64,000 nt of DNA from JBEEOW01 sp041191405 (GTDB lineage Bacteria > Bacteroidota > Bacteroidia > Cytophagales > UBA9547), in assembly GCA_041191405.1 (NCBI GenBank), contig JBEEOW010000022.1, positions 1 to 64,000 of the forward strand, read 5' to 3'. A program made the position numbers and the translations under genes. Numbering within the stretch: position 1 is the stretch's first letter; every line of letters begins with the position of its first letter. The notes beneath the pieces were generated by a model. The model ran no database searches. It was not told the DNA's origin and was given only the letters and a program-made list of their open reading frames with translations. This document shows positions 52,636-62,122 of the stretch, in pieces.

Positions 52636-53109
52636 ATGCCCAAAATTATCCTTCATACTATTATTAATTCAAGCAAAGAAATCTGTTTTGATTTATCAAG
52701 AAGTATAGATTTGCATATTATTTCAACTAATCAAACCAATGAAAAAGCCATTGCAGGAGTAACAAGTGGTTTAATCAATTTACATGAAACTGTAACTTGG
52801 GAAGCATTTCACTTTGGAATAAAACAGCAGTTAACTACCCAAATAGTAACTTTTGATTACCCAAATCATTTTAGAGATATTCAATTAAAAGGGATTTTTA
52901 AATTTTTTAACCATGATCATTTTTTTGCAAATCAAAATGATGGATTTACTTCCATGACAGACGTTTTTGAATTTGAATCTCCAATGGGTATTCTTGGAGA
53001 TATTGCTAATAAATTATTGGTTACCAGATATATGAAAAAGCTATTGATTGAAAGGAATTTAATTATAAAAGAATATGCTGAAACAGAAAAATATAAATTA
53101 GTAATTTAA
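52636..53109 (+). CDS. SRPBCC family protein
   Basis: A 157-residue protein with the START/Bet v1-like fold: 'EICFDLSRSIDLHI', 'LINLHETVTWEAFHF', 'FRDIQLKGIFKFFNHDHFF' and a C-terminal helix 'LLVTRYMKKLLIERN'. This matches the SRPBCC ligand-binding family (polyketide cyclase/CoxG-like). The ligand is unknown. It starts 4 bases after the previous stop, so the two genes are co-expressed. Confidence 0.8.
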   Translation: MPKIILHTIINSSKEICFDLSRSIDLHIISTNQTNEKAIAGVTSGLINLHETVTWEAFHFGIKQQLTTQIVTFDYPNHFRDIQLKGIFKFFNHDHFFANQNDGFTSMTDVFEFESPMGILGDIANKLLVTRYMKKLLIERNLIIKEYAETEKYKLVI

Positions 53110-53280
53110 TTTACCATTATTTAGGTGTTAATATTTTTTTTATAACATAGAGTTCTAAATAAAAAACATTACTATTTTTTACGAAGTATTAAAAAAAAAC
53201 CACTTAAAAGGATTAATTTAAGATATAAATAGCTAATTTTATAAATTCAAATGTAGTATTGAACTGCACTTAACTAATTT

Positions 53281-55080
53281 ATGAGTAAGGAAAACATTCT
53301 CGAAAACGCTTCTAACGACACCAATTTAATTGGAGTTGTTCCTGTTGAAACTGCTGAAGAATTGGATTTAAATATCGATTATTCAACATTTGCTAAAGAA
53401 GATTTAGCCATCCAAGCAGATAAACTTTCAAAAGAACAAACAGATATACAAGTACTGTTTGGAGAGTTTAAAAAAATAAAAACACATGCTGACGACTTGC
53501 TTGAGCAAGAAAAAAGTTTAGCATTAAATGCTTTTATTGAAGAAGGTGGTGAAGAGGGTGATTTTGAATATAAAATTGCTTCAGAGTTTAATAGTATTGA
53601 TGCACTTTTTAAATCGATTAGAGAAAAATACTATAATCATCAAAATCAATTACAAAATCAAAGAGAAAATAATCTTAAATTAAAACAAGATATTTTAATA
53701 AAGCTTAGACAATTAGTTGATTCTGAAGAGAATAATTCAAGTTGGAATAAGTTTAAAGCTTTAGAGGCTGAATGGAAAGCTGCAGGTGCTGTACCTCCAA
53801 ATTATGCTCAAGAGCTTTGGGCAAATTATAGAGCTTTAGTAGATAGATTTTATAATAATAGAAGTATCTATTTCGAGTTAAAAGAGTTAGATAAAAAGAA
53901 AAATCTTGAAGCTAAAAAAGAAGTTTGTGTTAGAGCTGAAAAATTAGTAGAAGAAGTTTCAGTTGGAAAAGCATTAAGAGAATTAAATGATTTACACAAC
54001 GAATTTAAAAATATAGGTCCAGTTCCAAACGAATCACAAGAAGAAATTTGGAATAGATTAAAAGTAGCTTCAGATGCAATTTATGATAGAAAGAAAAACT
54101 ATCTAGAAGAACAAGAAAAAGCACTTAAAATCAATACTGATAAAAAATTAGCTTTATTGGAGGTTGTAAATACATTTGCTACATATACTTCTGAAGTAAT
54201 TAAAGATTGGAATAACAAAACTGAAGAAATGCTTGCTTTAAGAGAGCAATGGGCTAAAATTGGTCCTGCTACCAAAGACCGTTCTTCGGATTTAAATAAG
54301 CAATTTTGGGCTGTATTTAAAACATTCTTCTCAGCAAAAGGAACATTTTATAAAAATTTAGATGAGCAAAGAAGTGCTAATTTAAAATTAAAAGAAAAGT
54401 TAAGTGAACAAGCTGAGGCTGCCTTTGATAATTCCGATTTAGAAAAAGCAATAAATGTAATTAAACGTGTGCAGGCTGAATGGAAAAAAATTGGTCCAGT
54501 ACCACGTAAATATAACAATGCAATTTTTGATAGATTTAAAAAGGCTTGTGATGCAGTATTTGATAAAAAACGTAGTTTAGCTTCAGCGCAAGATGTAGAA
54601 TTTGAAAAAAATGCGGTAGCTAAAAAAGCTATTTGCGATAAATTTGAAGCATCAACAACTTTTACTGAGGACGAATTATTCACAACCTTAGATGAATGGA
54701 GTAAAATTGGATTTGTTCCAAGAGGTGAAGTTGTATCAATTTCGAAAAGATTTGATAAAGCCGTTGATAAATATGTTGCAGGATTTACAGCATTAGACGA
54801 AGCAGCAATTGCAGATTTAAAACTTAGAGTACAAGTGAGATTGCTTAAAAACTCACCAGATGCTAAAGCTAATGTAGTTAAGAAAGAGCAAACTTTAAGA
54901 AGAAAAATTAAAGAATTACAAGATGAGGTAGTTACTTTAGGAAATAACTTAGAGTTTTTTGCAAAATCTAAAAATGCTGACATTTTAAGAAAAGAAGTTG
55001 AAGGTAAAATTAAATCAACAGAAACTGAAATTGCTAAATTATCAGCTCAATTAAAATTAATTACTTCTGCATTGAAATAA
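53281..55080 (+). CDS. DUF349 domain-containing coiled-coil protein
   Basis: A 599-residue, highly charged protein with at least four DUF349 repeats. Each has the 'W....eW..iGpvP.....lw..F....d.fy.kk' pattern: 'LEAEWKAAGAVPPNYAQELW', 'LHNEFKNIGPVPNESQEEIW', 'LREQWAKIGPATKDRSSDLN', 'VQAEWKKIGPVPRKYNNAIF', and a weaker one around 'LDEWSKIGFVPRG'. The C-terminal 50 residues form a coiled coil. Bacteroidota genomes carry one such large protein. It is cytoplasmic and RNA-related in some reports, but its role is not settled. Confidence 0.85.
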   Translation: MSKENILENASNDTNLIGVVPVETAEELDLNIDYSTFAKEDLAIQADKLSKEQTDIQVLFGEFKKIKTHADDLLEQEKSLALNAFIEEGGEEGDFEYKIASEFNSIDALFKSIREKYYNHQNQLQNQRENNLKLKQDILIKLRQLVDSEENNSSWNKFKALEAEWKAAGAVPPNYAQELWANYRALVDRFYNNRSIYFELKELDKKKNLEAKKEVCVRAEKLVEEVSVGKALRELNDLHNEFKNIGPVPNESQEEIWNRLKVASDAIYDRKKNYLEEQEKALKINTDKKLALLEVVNTFATYTSEVIKDWNNKTEEMLALREQWAKIGPATKDRSSDLNKQFWAVFKTFFSAKGTFYKNLDEQRSANLKLKEKLSEQAEAAFDNSDLEKAINVIKRVQAEWKKIGPVPRKYNNAIFDRFKKACDAVFDKKRSLASAQDVEFEKNAVAKKAICDKFEASTTFTEDELFTTLDEWSKIGFVPRGEVVSISKRFDKAVDKYVAGFTALDEAAIADLKLRVQVRLLKNSPDAKANVVKKEQTLRRKIKELQDEVVTLGNNLEFFAKSKNADILRKEVEGKIKSTETEIAKLSAQLKLITSALK

Positions 55081-55104
55081 ATTCAAAAAAAGAGTTCGTA
55101 AAAG

Positions 55105-55135
55105 TTTGCTAAATAAAATAATTTTCCTACTTTTG
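55105..55135 (+). promoter_or_regulatory. Promoter of tRNA-Thr
   Basis: A -33 TTTG at 55105-55108 and a -7 TACTTTTG (TAnnTTTG) at 55128-55135, separated by 19 bases, match the Bacteroidota consensus. The predicted start of transcription is about ten bases before the tRNA. Confidence 0.7.
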
Positions 55136-55153
55136 TGAACTCTTAAATGAGAC

Positions 55154-55227
<74 letters not shown>

Positions 55228-55243
55228 CTGAAAATCAGATAAT

Positions 55244-55325
55244 TAGACTACTCTTTTAAGGGTAGTCTTTTTTGTTAGCATACAATTTAGCATACAAATG
55301 ATAAGTTTGTATGCTATTTTTTTTT
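55244..55325 (+). terminator. Two terminators and TAGCATACAA repeats after tRNA-Thr
   Basis: The first hairpin (AGACTACTC / GGGTAGTCT) with a T run ends the tRNA transcript near 55272. Three copies of a 10-mer follow: TAGCATACAA at 55276-55285 and 55288-55297, and its inverse TTGTATGCTA at 55307-55316. The last two form an 11-bp stem followed by nine T's, making a second terminator. Repeated short words beside a tRNA at an island edge can also be integrase arm-binding sites. Confidence 0.6.
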
Positions 55326-55336
55326 GGTGAGTTGGT

Positions 55337-56587
55337 CTATTTAAACCAATTTAAAATTTCACTACCGATTTCTTTATTTAAACTACCATCAGGATTTAAT
55401 ATACAAATCTTACCAATTCCACATTGATGATGTGTATTTTTAACTTTATCAATAGAATCAAAACTTATAAACTTAGGTGTTTCTGCTTTATTTGATGGAT
55501 ATAACAACATAGCTTTGGTAGAGCTCCAATAGTCATTGTAAACATACATCTGCCTTAAATCATGCGTAGAAGGTTGACTGTGGCCAATATTCTTCCATTT
55601 GGTATCAATTACAAAAGCTGTTGTGGATTCACTGTCTATTTTTTCAATTACTATATCTGGACGAATTTTAATTCCATTCCAAAACGAAGTAGATTGTTGA
55701 CCTGATATATTGTATTGCCTATCAATATTTGCCTTTTTTAAACAAGTGAGAATATACTCTTCCCACAAATTATTCATATCAAAAAGTAGGGCAAGCATTT
55801 TTTCAGAACCACTTGAAATGTTTGGTGCGTAGTTTAGTATAATAAATTTAGCTATTTCTATAGCTGTTTGATAGGGGGCTGTTTTTCTGTTTTGTGGAAT
55901 TTTAGAGAATGTTTCTTCATTAATTGCAATGTCTTTAACCTCTGGGAAGTCTAATTGAACTGTTTTACATTTAGCATAAAAATAATTCCCCTTACTACAT
56001 TTCTCAACAATACTTAAAGCTTTAGCTATGATTTGATGTAATAAATGGTCTTTGTCATACACTTGATGGGTAGTATAAAAACGCTCTTTATGCACCAAAT
56101 TTTTACTGATATGACCCGCAAATTCAAGTTTGCCTTTTAATGCTTTTACATTGCTAGTTTCCTTGTAATATTGCTTGATTAAACCTTGATGAATTAATAA
56201 TTGTACTTCATTTAAAAACCATTCAAAGTAAATATCCAAAAGGTGAATATTTTGCTTATTCACATTGGCGTTGCCTACTTTTTGTACATTGAGTTTACGA
56301 GTAACTTTAAGCATTTTAATGAGCACATTTTGCCAATCTGCTTTTTCGTTACTATTATCAATTTTGGGTAAAATCTCAATTGTTAAACCATCAACTTGAA
56401 TTACTCCTACAAATTGTTTAAACTTAATTCCATTATGTCGAGTATCAAAATATAAATTATCGTGTAGAATATTAAGTTTTGATAAAGCTACATAGTGTTT
56501 CAACTCAAATTTTACTTGATTCCTTACCTCATCTATATAAAGTAATTCATGTTCAAAAACTTGTATTCGTTTAGTTGAGCTTTGCAT
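55337..56587 (-). CDS. mcrC: McrC-like nuclease subunit of the McrBC system
   Basis: A 416-residue protein of the McrC family. Its C-terminal half has the PD-(D/E)XK site 'GIKIRPDIVIEKIDS' and 'TTAFVIDTKWKNIG', where the Asp and the Asp-x-Lys form the active centre. The N-terminal part includes 'VIQVDGLTIEILPKID', the typical McrC start. McrC is the endonuclease of the pair; it is activated by the McrB GTPase and cuts DNA carrying modified cytosine. It starts 5 bases after the mcrB stop. Length is normal. Confidence 0.92.
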   Translation of the reverse strand: MQSSTKRIQVFEHELLYIDEVRNQVKFELKHYVALSKLNILHDNLYFDTRHNGIKFKQFVGVIQVDGLTIEILPKIDNSNEKADWQNVLIKMLKVTRKLNVQKVGNANVNKQNIHLLDIYFEWFLNEVQLLIHQGLIKQYYKETSNVKALKGKLEFAGHISKNLVHKERFYTTHQVYDKDHLLHQIIAKALSIVEKCSKGNYFYAKCKTVQLDFPEVKDIAINEETFSKIPQNRKTAPYQTAIEIAKFIILNYAPNISSGSEKMLALLFDMNNLWEEYILTCLKKANIDRQYNISGQQSTSFWNGIKIRPDIVIEKIDSESTTAFVIDTKWKNIGHSQPSTHDLRQMYVYNDYWSSTKAMLLYPSNKAETPKFISFDSIDKVKNTHHQCGIGKICILNPDGSLNKEIGSEILNWFK

Positions 56588-56592
56588 TGATA

Positions 56593-58566
56593 TTAAGCTA
56601 ACAAAGTGGTAATAGCAGCTTCAAAATTGCTTGATATATCATCAAACGGAATTAATTCATAAGATTTAGCTATTTCAATCTCTGATTTTGTATCAAAGTC
56701 TGCTAAAATAGATTGATTGAATTTAGTGTTTTCTCGTACAAATCCTCGTCCTAATACAAGTCCTATTTTACTATAATCATTGTAAAAATATTCTTGTAAT
56801 AAAGGTATTATCTCGTTTTGAAATGAACTCTTAAAATCTTCTTTTATAAAATACGCATGACCCAAGGTATGATTTCTATCAAGAAGAATTTCGATACGAT
56901 TGTTAATGGTCTCCATGATTTTTACTCTTTCAAAATCGTCAAATCCCTTTTCTCTAACGACATTTAAATTAGGCAACATTTCCTCAAAACTAAATCTTCT
57001 TCTCAATGCTGTATCTAAAGCTTCAACACTTCTATCAGCGGTATTCATTGTACCAATGATATAAAGATTAGGTGGTACACTAAATTTTTCTTTACTATAA
57101 GGTAAAGTAACTTCTAAGGCTTCTTCTTTCCCATATCGTTTACTTTCTTCAATTAAGGTAATCAGCTCTCCAAATATTTGAGATACATTGCCACGATTGA
57201 TTTCATCTATGATAATTACAAAATTCTTATTATTGTTTTCAGTTGAAGTTTTCAGATTTAATGATTTTTTAAATCTGTTTAAATGATTAACTGAGCTAAT
57301 AAACCAACGATTAAATTTGAATTCTCTGTCAAATTGATCAATATTCTCTTTATTTTCAATGATTTCATCTAAACTTGAGTATTGGGGTATCTCACTTATA
57401 ATTTCTTCAGTTTTGTTTTCAATTATGGAAATTGATTTATTGATTGTATTGTAAGTTTTTCCTGTTCCTGGAGGGCCGTAAAGGATTTGATTTAATGGGA
57501 ATTGATTATCAGGAATATTTATATTTTGTTTTATTATTTTTCTAATATTATCACCTATATTTTCCTCTAAATATTCAAGTGCATTTATTATGTTTTCTAT
57601 TAGGTCTATATCGTCCAATTTAAAAGTTTCTTTATAGCCGATACTTTCATATTCTCTCCATTTTATCCACTCTAAATTAGTGGGTAAATTACTAATTAAA
57701 TTGCTAAAAATAGCCTGTTCATCAACATTTAGACTTTCAAAATGTAAATCAACAAAAACATGATTACTTTTTATTTCGGTTCTTTGGCTTATTTCATAAT
57801 GAGCTATTTTATCTCCTATTATATTATCCAAATCACCTAACCAAAGAAATGTTTTACTATTATTAGTGATTTTTAATAAATTATTATTTGCTTTAAAATG
57901 TTTATTAACCTCAGAAAACAACACTTTCAAAGAGTGTTTTTTTACTGGTTTCCAATCGTTGCTATTTTTATAGATAATTGTAGTTAAAAGATATGTATTA
58001 TTATCATTATTTAAAACTGTTAAATTTGAACTACTGAATATAGATTTTAAATCATCTATAAAATCATTTGATTGATACTCTTTTTTTAAATAATACTTTA
58101 CAATAAATGCTCTGTGTTTTTCACTTAAAATTGTTGCATTTTCTCGTGGGTTTAATAAATATTCAAATGCGTTTTTCGGAGAACCAGAAACTGTTGATTT
58201 ATTAAACTTATAATCAATTAAGTTTTTTATCCAAGCACCCATGCGAACACCTGCTCGAGCCAATGTTCTTTTATCATCGTATTCATTTAAATCATTTTTA
58301 TCTTTTGCATTTTTATCGCAATATGATATGATTTTAAATAAAAGCTGTTTAATGTTAAATAATTCATCGTTTTCGTTAATTAACAAAAATTGCTTATAGT
58401 TATTAGATAAGTTCATGATATCACTCTTTTGTGAATCAGACAATTCCATATCAAGCCATTTTTTTAAACAATCTTTCCCTTTTTGAAAATAAAAGCCATT
58501 AAAACTAGCAATTTCATGCAATTCTAAATCAGATTCGCATAATTGTTTTAAATTATTAAATATCAT
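56593..58566 (-). CDS. mcrB: McrB-like AAA+ GTPase subunit of the McrBC system
   Basis: A 657-residue protein. The C-terminal AAA+ domain has Walker A 'ILYGPPGTGKTYNT' (GPPGTGKT at 364-371), Walker B 'FVIIIDEINRGNVSQIFGEL', the McrB signature 'IIGTMNTADRSVEALDTALR' and the arginine finger region 'RRRFSFEEM'. The N-terminal 360 residues contain no recognisable DNA-binding domain; this part varies in McrB proteins and sets the modification recognised. It pairs with the mcrC gene downstream. Its own promoter probably lies in the 261-base gap 58567-58827. Confidence 0.9.
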   Translation of the reverse strand: MIFNNLKQLCESDLELHEIASFNGFYFQKGKDCLKKWLDMELSDSQKSDIMNLSNNYKQFLLINENDELFNIKQLLFKIISYCDKNAKDKNDLNEYDDKRTLARAGVRMGAWIKNLIDYKFNKSTVSGSPKNAFEYLLNPRENATILSEKHRAFIVKYYLKKEYQSNDFIDDLKSIFSSSNLTVLNNDNNTYLLTTIIYKNSNDWKPVKKHSLKVLFSEVNKHFKANNNLLKITNNSKTFLWLGDLDNIIGDKIAHYEISQRTEIKSNHVFVDLHFESLNVDEQAIFSNLISNLPTNLEWIKWREYESIGYKETFKLDDIDLIENIINALEYLEENIGDNIRKIIKQNINIPDNQFPLNQILYGPPGTGKTYNTINKSISIIENKTEEIISEIPQYSSLDEIIENKENIDQFDREFKFNRWFISSVNHLNRFKKSLNLKTSTENNNKNFVIIIDEINRGNVSQIFGELITLIEESKRYGKEEALEVTLPYSKEKFSVPPNLYIIGTMNTADRSVEALDTALRRRFSFEEMLPNLNVVREKGFDDFERVKIMETINNRIEILLDRNHTLGHAYFIKEDFKSSFQNEIIPLLQEYFYNDYSKIGLVLGRGFVRENTKFNQSILADFDTKSEIEIAKSYELIPFDDISSNFEAAITTLLA

Positions 58567-58827
58567 TTAAATATATTTTACAAACAAGAAAATATAACTA
58601 TCTCCTTTGATTTAATATTAACATTCCTTAATTCTCTCTAAAAGTTTCTGAAATCCGAAAAGTTTTGTAAATCAATTGTAATTGCAAGAATATCTAACAT
58701 TCATAATGCACTATCAATGTTTTTTTAATAGATAAAGTGCATTTTCTTGACATATTTGATTCTACGACTTGAATGGATTTTAGGTGATAATACCTGCAAT
58801 TGCATAAAAAGCAATTCAAATTAACTA
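58567..58827. other. Gap between mcrB and avcD with a hairpin
   Basis: This 261-base AT-rich gap has no gene. It contains an imperfect hairpin, AATGCACTATC (58705-58715) with GATAAAGTGCATT (58731-58743), which lacks a clear T tract. It may terminate the avcD transcript or be part of the mcrB promoter region. Confidence 0.4.
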
Positions 58828-60714
58828 CTATTGGGTTTCTTCCTTTAACCTCTTTATTTCACTAATTAATTTTTGATTCTCATCCTCCAATTTTTGATTT
58901 TGAGATTTCAAATCTGAAGCATAATCCACAAAATCAACACCTGTTAATAAAGTTAATTCATCCTTATAGGCAATAAATGGGGAATAAAGTTTATGGTATG
59001 CATTCCCTATAGCGCCATGAAAAGACCTTAATTCTTTTTTATTTGCACCAGCTTTTAAGATGTGGGTAGTTGAAATCCCTGGATATAAATCAATATAATA
59101 TATTACTTCAATTCCTAATTGATATGCTTTTTTTGCACAAAGTTCGCAAGGACTTGCTGTGGTAAACAATTTACCACCTTTTATACCTTGGCCTCCATAT
59201 TTAGAAATTTGTAAAAATGCTGATTCCTCTGCATGAAGTGATCTAGTGTGAACTTGATTTTTACCTTCTTTTATTGAATTTTGTATACATTTAAAACAAA
59301 AAGAAACATTTCTACCTTTCAAATGTTGCCTATCTATTTTATCATATTCAACTTTGAACTTTTTATGAAAAACAATATCCTTTTTTTCATAATCACTAAA
59401 AGCCTCTATATCTTTATTGTTTAATAAATCATCGGCACTTCTCAACAAGCAAGGAACATGTCCTTCTGGAGTATTATTCCACCCCACTGCTTTAATTGAA
59501 TAATTTTCATCAGTTACTACAGCACCTACCTGTCTTGAAATACAACCCGAATTATATTTAGCGGTATATGCAATTTGCATACTTCTTTCCTCTGGAGATG
59601 GAGTTATTATACCGGGCTGCTCAATTAAAGAAAGAAACTTCAAAAGTTGCTGTTGAACTGAAAACTTTGGCGAGGTATTAAATTTTAAATTGTTCTTCTC
59701 TGAATTAAAATCACTTGCCTGTTCTGCTGTTATATTACTTATATGTATATCTGATTTTTGAATACACTCAGAAACATTTTGCTTGTAAAATTCTGTATCA
59801 CTACCTCCTTTATATTCTATCCTATCAATTTTTTTAATTTCATCAACTAAACCTTGATTATTATTATATCTTAGATTTAGTCTTCGATTCATATCATCTT
59901 CATCACTATTAACTGCCATCATGTAAAATGCAGAATAGCGTTCTTTTAGAAACATAATTTCTAATGGGTTTCTCAATGATTCGATAACAACTTTGCAATT
60001 ATCCGGATTAAGTCTTTTATGTTCTTTAATAATTCTATTAATTAAAGTAACTATATTATATACAGTCACTTTACCACTTGAAGAATTACATGAAAGACAA
60101 CCTCCATTTCTTAAATTATTAGAAATATCTTGAAGTATTTGAATCCTAATTTGAGGTGATACACTTGAAAAAATTTCATGAATAGAATTAGAAGCATTTT
60201 TAAATTCCGCAGAATTAAAAATTGTATATAAATCATTCAAATCAGTTCCAACTATTTTACTAGGCATTTCAAAATTAAATTTTGAAAGTTTTAAGTGTAA
60301 ATTATTAAAAGTAGATTTAAAAACCTCTATTTTGTTCTGATATTCATTATCATATTTACTTAAAAAATCCTTAAAAATTTCAAAATCTGTATTAAAAATA
60401 AATAATGAAATAATATGTTTATACTCTATTAAATAAAATCCTCTAAAATTTTCTGACGCATAGTTATATATAATTTTATACTTTCTATCAGTATTATGTT
60501 TTGGAATTTCAATAGGAGTAGGATATACATTTTTATCAAAACCTTTACTTAGCAAGCCTGCTATATCACTACAACCAGAACCAATTCTTCCAGTTAATCC
60601 TATTATAGTAAATGATTTTCTTAACTCATAAATCTCACCTAAATTAATTGTATCTCTATTAGTCATAATATTATTTGTTTTTACTTTTAATACATTTTTA
60701 AAATTAAACATCAA
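58828..60714 (-). CDS. avcD: AvcD-type anti-phage dCTP/dCMP deaminase
   Basis: A 628-residue two-domain protein. The N-terminal P-loop NTPase domain has 'IIGLTGRIGSGCSDIAGLL' (P-loop about residues 39-50). The C-terminal zinc cytidine/dCMP deaminase domain has 'SLHAEESAFLQ' (H494, E496) and 'ASPCELCAKKA' (C523, C526), plus 'CISRQVGAVV' as the first strand. A short coiled coil closes it. This layout is that of AvcD/DcdV, which on phage infection deaminates dC nucleotides and starves phage replication. The start may instead be the internal ATG at 60666 (MTNRDTINLGE), which matches typical openings; the extra N-terminal residues are unusual. Confidence 0.85.
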   Translation of the reverse strand: MMFNFKNVLKVKTNNIMTNRDTINLGEIYELRKSFTIIGLTGRIGSGCSDIAGLLSKGFDKNVYPTPIEIPKHNTDRKYKIIYNYASENFRGFYLIEYKHIISLFIFNTDFEIFKDFLSKYDNEYQNKIEVFKSTFNNLHLKLSKFNFEMPSKIVGTDLNDLYTIFNSAEFKNASNSIHEIFSSVSPQIRIQILQDISNNLRNGGCLSCNSSSGKVTVYNIVTLINRIIKEHKRLNPDNCKVVIESLRNPLEIMFLKERYSAFYMMAVNSDEDDMNRRLNLRYNNNQGLVDEIKKIDRIEYKGGSDTEFYKQNVSECIQKSDIHISNITAEQASDFNSEKNNLKFNTSPKFSVQQQLLKFLSLIEQPGIITPSPEERSMQIAYTAKYNSGCISRQVGAVVTDENYSIKAVGWNNTPEGHVPCLLRSADDLLNNKDIEAFSDYEKKDIVFHKKFKVEYDKIDRQHLKGRNVSFCFKCIQNSIKEGKNQVHTRSLHAEESAFLQISKYGGQGIKGGKLFTTASPCELCAKKAYQLGIEVIYYIDLYPGISTTHILKAGANKKELRSFHGAIGNAYHKLYSPFIAYKDELTLLTGVDFVDYASDLKSQNQKLEDENQKLISEIKRLKEETQ

Positions 60715-60720
60715 CTCCCT

Positions 60721-60783
60721 CTACTTCTTCTTCCCCAAACGCCCTTTCAATTTCTTTATCTCCTCTAGCAAATTTGTGGCATT
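60721..60783 (-). pseudogene. Relic of an hsdS 3' end
   Basis: The last 20 codons of a second hsdS-like gene: 'NLLEEIKKLKGRLGKKK' then TAG at 60721-60723. They match the last residues of the intact hsdS ('DLLEEIKKLKGSLGKNK'). It lies between the intact hsdS and avcD, six bases before the avcD ATG at 60714, and has no upstream part. It marks a past recombination or insertion at the hsdS 3' end. Confidence 0.85.
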
Positions 60784-60797
60784 CCAATTTATAAATT

Positions 60798-60875
60798 GTC
60801 TGAATCAGGATTTACAAGATTTAAGGATTTACAGAATTCTGATAATATTGTAATTCTGAAAATTCTGATTCAGAC
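60798..60875. repeat. GTCTGAATCAG inverted-repeat element
   Basis: A 78-bp palindromic element. It opens GTCTGAATCAG and ends CTGATTCAGAC, with GGATTTACA/ATTCTG words between. This type is widespread in Bacteroidota intergenic regions. It lies between hsdS and its relic, overlapping the hsdS stop codon by one base, and may act as the terminator of hsdS. Confidence 0.75.
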
Positions 60876-62122
60876 TACTTATTCTTCCCCAAACTTCCTT
60901 TCAATTTCTTAATCTCCTCCAACAAATCTTTGGCATCGCCATCAGTTGGTAATTGTGGAACTAGCTCACCTTTAAAGGCTTTATGCAACAAGGCTTGTGG
61001 TAAGGCTTCTATTTTAGCTTTGAGTGATTGATATTGCTGTTCTATAGCATCTGCTTTTGCAAATAAACCCTTAACTCGGGTGACGATTTCTCTTTGTTCT
61101 AGAAGTGGTGGAACTTCTATTAAAATTGGTGTTAAATTCATAACCGAAAGTCCAGGTTGAGCAACACCTTTTGCGTAGTTTATTAATTCTAAAGAAGTTA
61201 ATTTAAAAAACAACCATATATCATCAATATTTGTGAGGGGATTTACAACTAATGCATGTTCTGTAGCATGGAATTGACCTTCAATTAAATGAACATTACC
61301 ACATAAAGCTCCTTGTCTGCCAATTAAAGAATACCTGCCATTATGTGTAAATGATTCAACATATCCTCTTAAACCATTTGCCCCATAGCAAGGAAAATAC
61401 CCATCTTGTTTTTCATTACTTATTTCAGATGCTGAAATAAATTTACCTGCTTTTAAACTACAAATTTCTCCCAATTCAACTTCTCTCCATTCCTCCAACT
61501 CTTTACCCTTTCTCCATTCCTCAGTTAACTTACCAGTAACTGCTTGTGTGAGTACTTGTTGGCGAAAGTTTTTAAGTAATACTGGAATGTTTGCCAAACA
61601 CGATTTCATCTGCTCCAACTGAGCAAAAAGTGTATCTAATTTGGCTACAATGCGGTTTTGCTCGGCTAATGGAGGGAGTGGGATTAATGTGTCTTTTAAA
61701 ATTGCTTGATTTATATTTTTTTGAGCAACTCCTTTTCCATTCTCACTTATTGAATTAGATAAATCAATCAAAGAGTAAGTTAAATATTTGTCATTAATAA
61801 AATCTGATGGAGTTATACCTGCAATAGCTTGATTAGTGGCTGCATCAATATTTAAAATACCAATTTTACCAAGAGTTGCAAAAATTGTAAATAAAATTGT
61901 TCCTTTTGGGAAAATTCTTGCTGAAGAATTTTTTAAACCATCTTCTGAAATAAATTCAGTAGTTGATTCAACATACATTTCTTTAATGTCAGAAATTTTA
62001 ACCCACGGAATATTACCATCCCAATAATCTTTAATACTACGAGATGGAGTGCCACCACTTTGAACAGTAGCTAATTCTCCAAGCCTACACTCAACCCAAT
62101 TTTTCGGCAATTTATTTTCCAT
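60875..62122 (-). CDS. hsdS: Type I restriction enzyme specificity subunit HsdS
   Basis: A 415-residue subunit that reads the DNA target of the type I system. Two target-recognition domains are seen, with openings 'NWVECRLGELATVQSGGTPS' and 'EEWREVELGEICSLKAGK'. Each is followed by a conserved helix region: 'PLPPLAEQNRIVAKLDTLFA' in the middle and 'VPPLLEQREIVTRVKGLFAK' near the end, then 'ALLHKAFKGELVPQLPTD'. Its ATG overlaps the hsdM stop by one base. The 3' end is duplicated as a relic at 60721-60783. The recognition sequence cannot be predicted from the sequence by eye. Confidence 0.93.
   Translation of the reverse strand: MENKLPKNWVECRLGELATVQSGGTPSRSIKDYWDGNIPWVKISDIKEMYVESTTEFISEDGLKNSSARIFPKGTILFTIFATLGKIGILNIDAATNQAIAGITPSDFINDKYLTYSLIDLSNSISENGKGVAQKNINQAILKDTLIPLPPLAEQNRIVAKLDTLFAQLEQMKSCLANIPVLLKNFRQQVLTQAVTGKLTEEWRKGKELEEWREVELGEICSLKAGKFISASEISNEKQDGYFPCYGANGLRGYVESFTHNGRYSLIGRQGALCGNVHLIEGQFHATEHALVVNPLTNIDDIWLFFKLTSLELINYAKGVAQPGLSVMNLTPILIEVPPLLEQREIVTRVKGLFAKADAIEQQYQSLKAKIEALPQALLHKAFKGELVPQLPTDGDAKDLLEEIKKLKGSLGKNK

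Noticed and set aside
54348..54983. A 211-codon minus-strand frame
   Set aside because: It is the exact antisense of the DUF349 gene. Ser/Phe/Leu-rich composition is typical of antisense frames of Lys/Glu-rich coding DNA.
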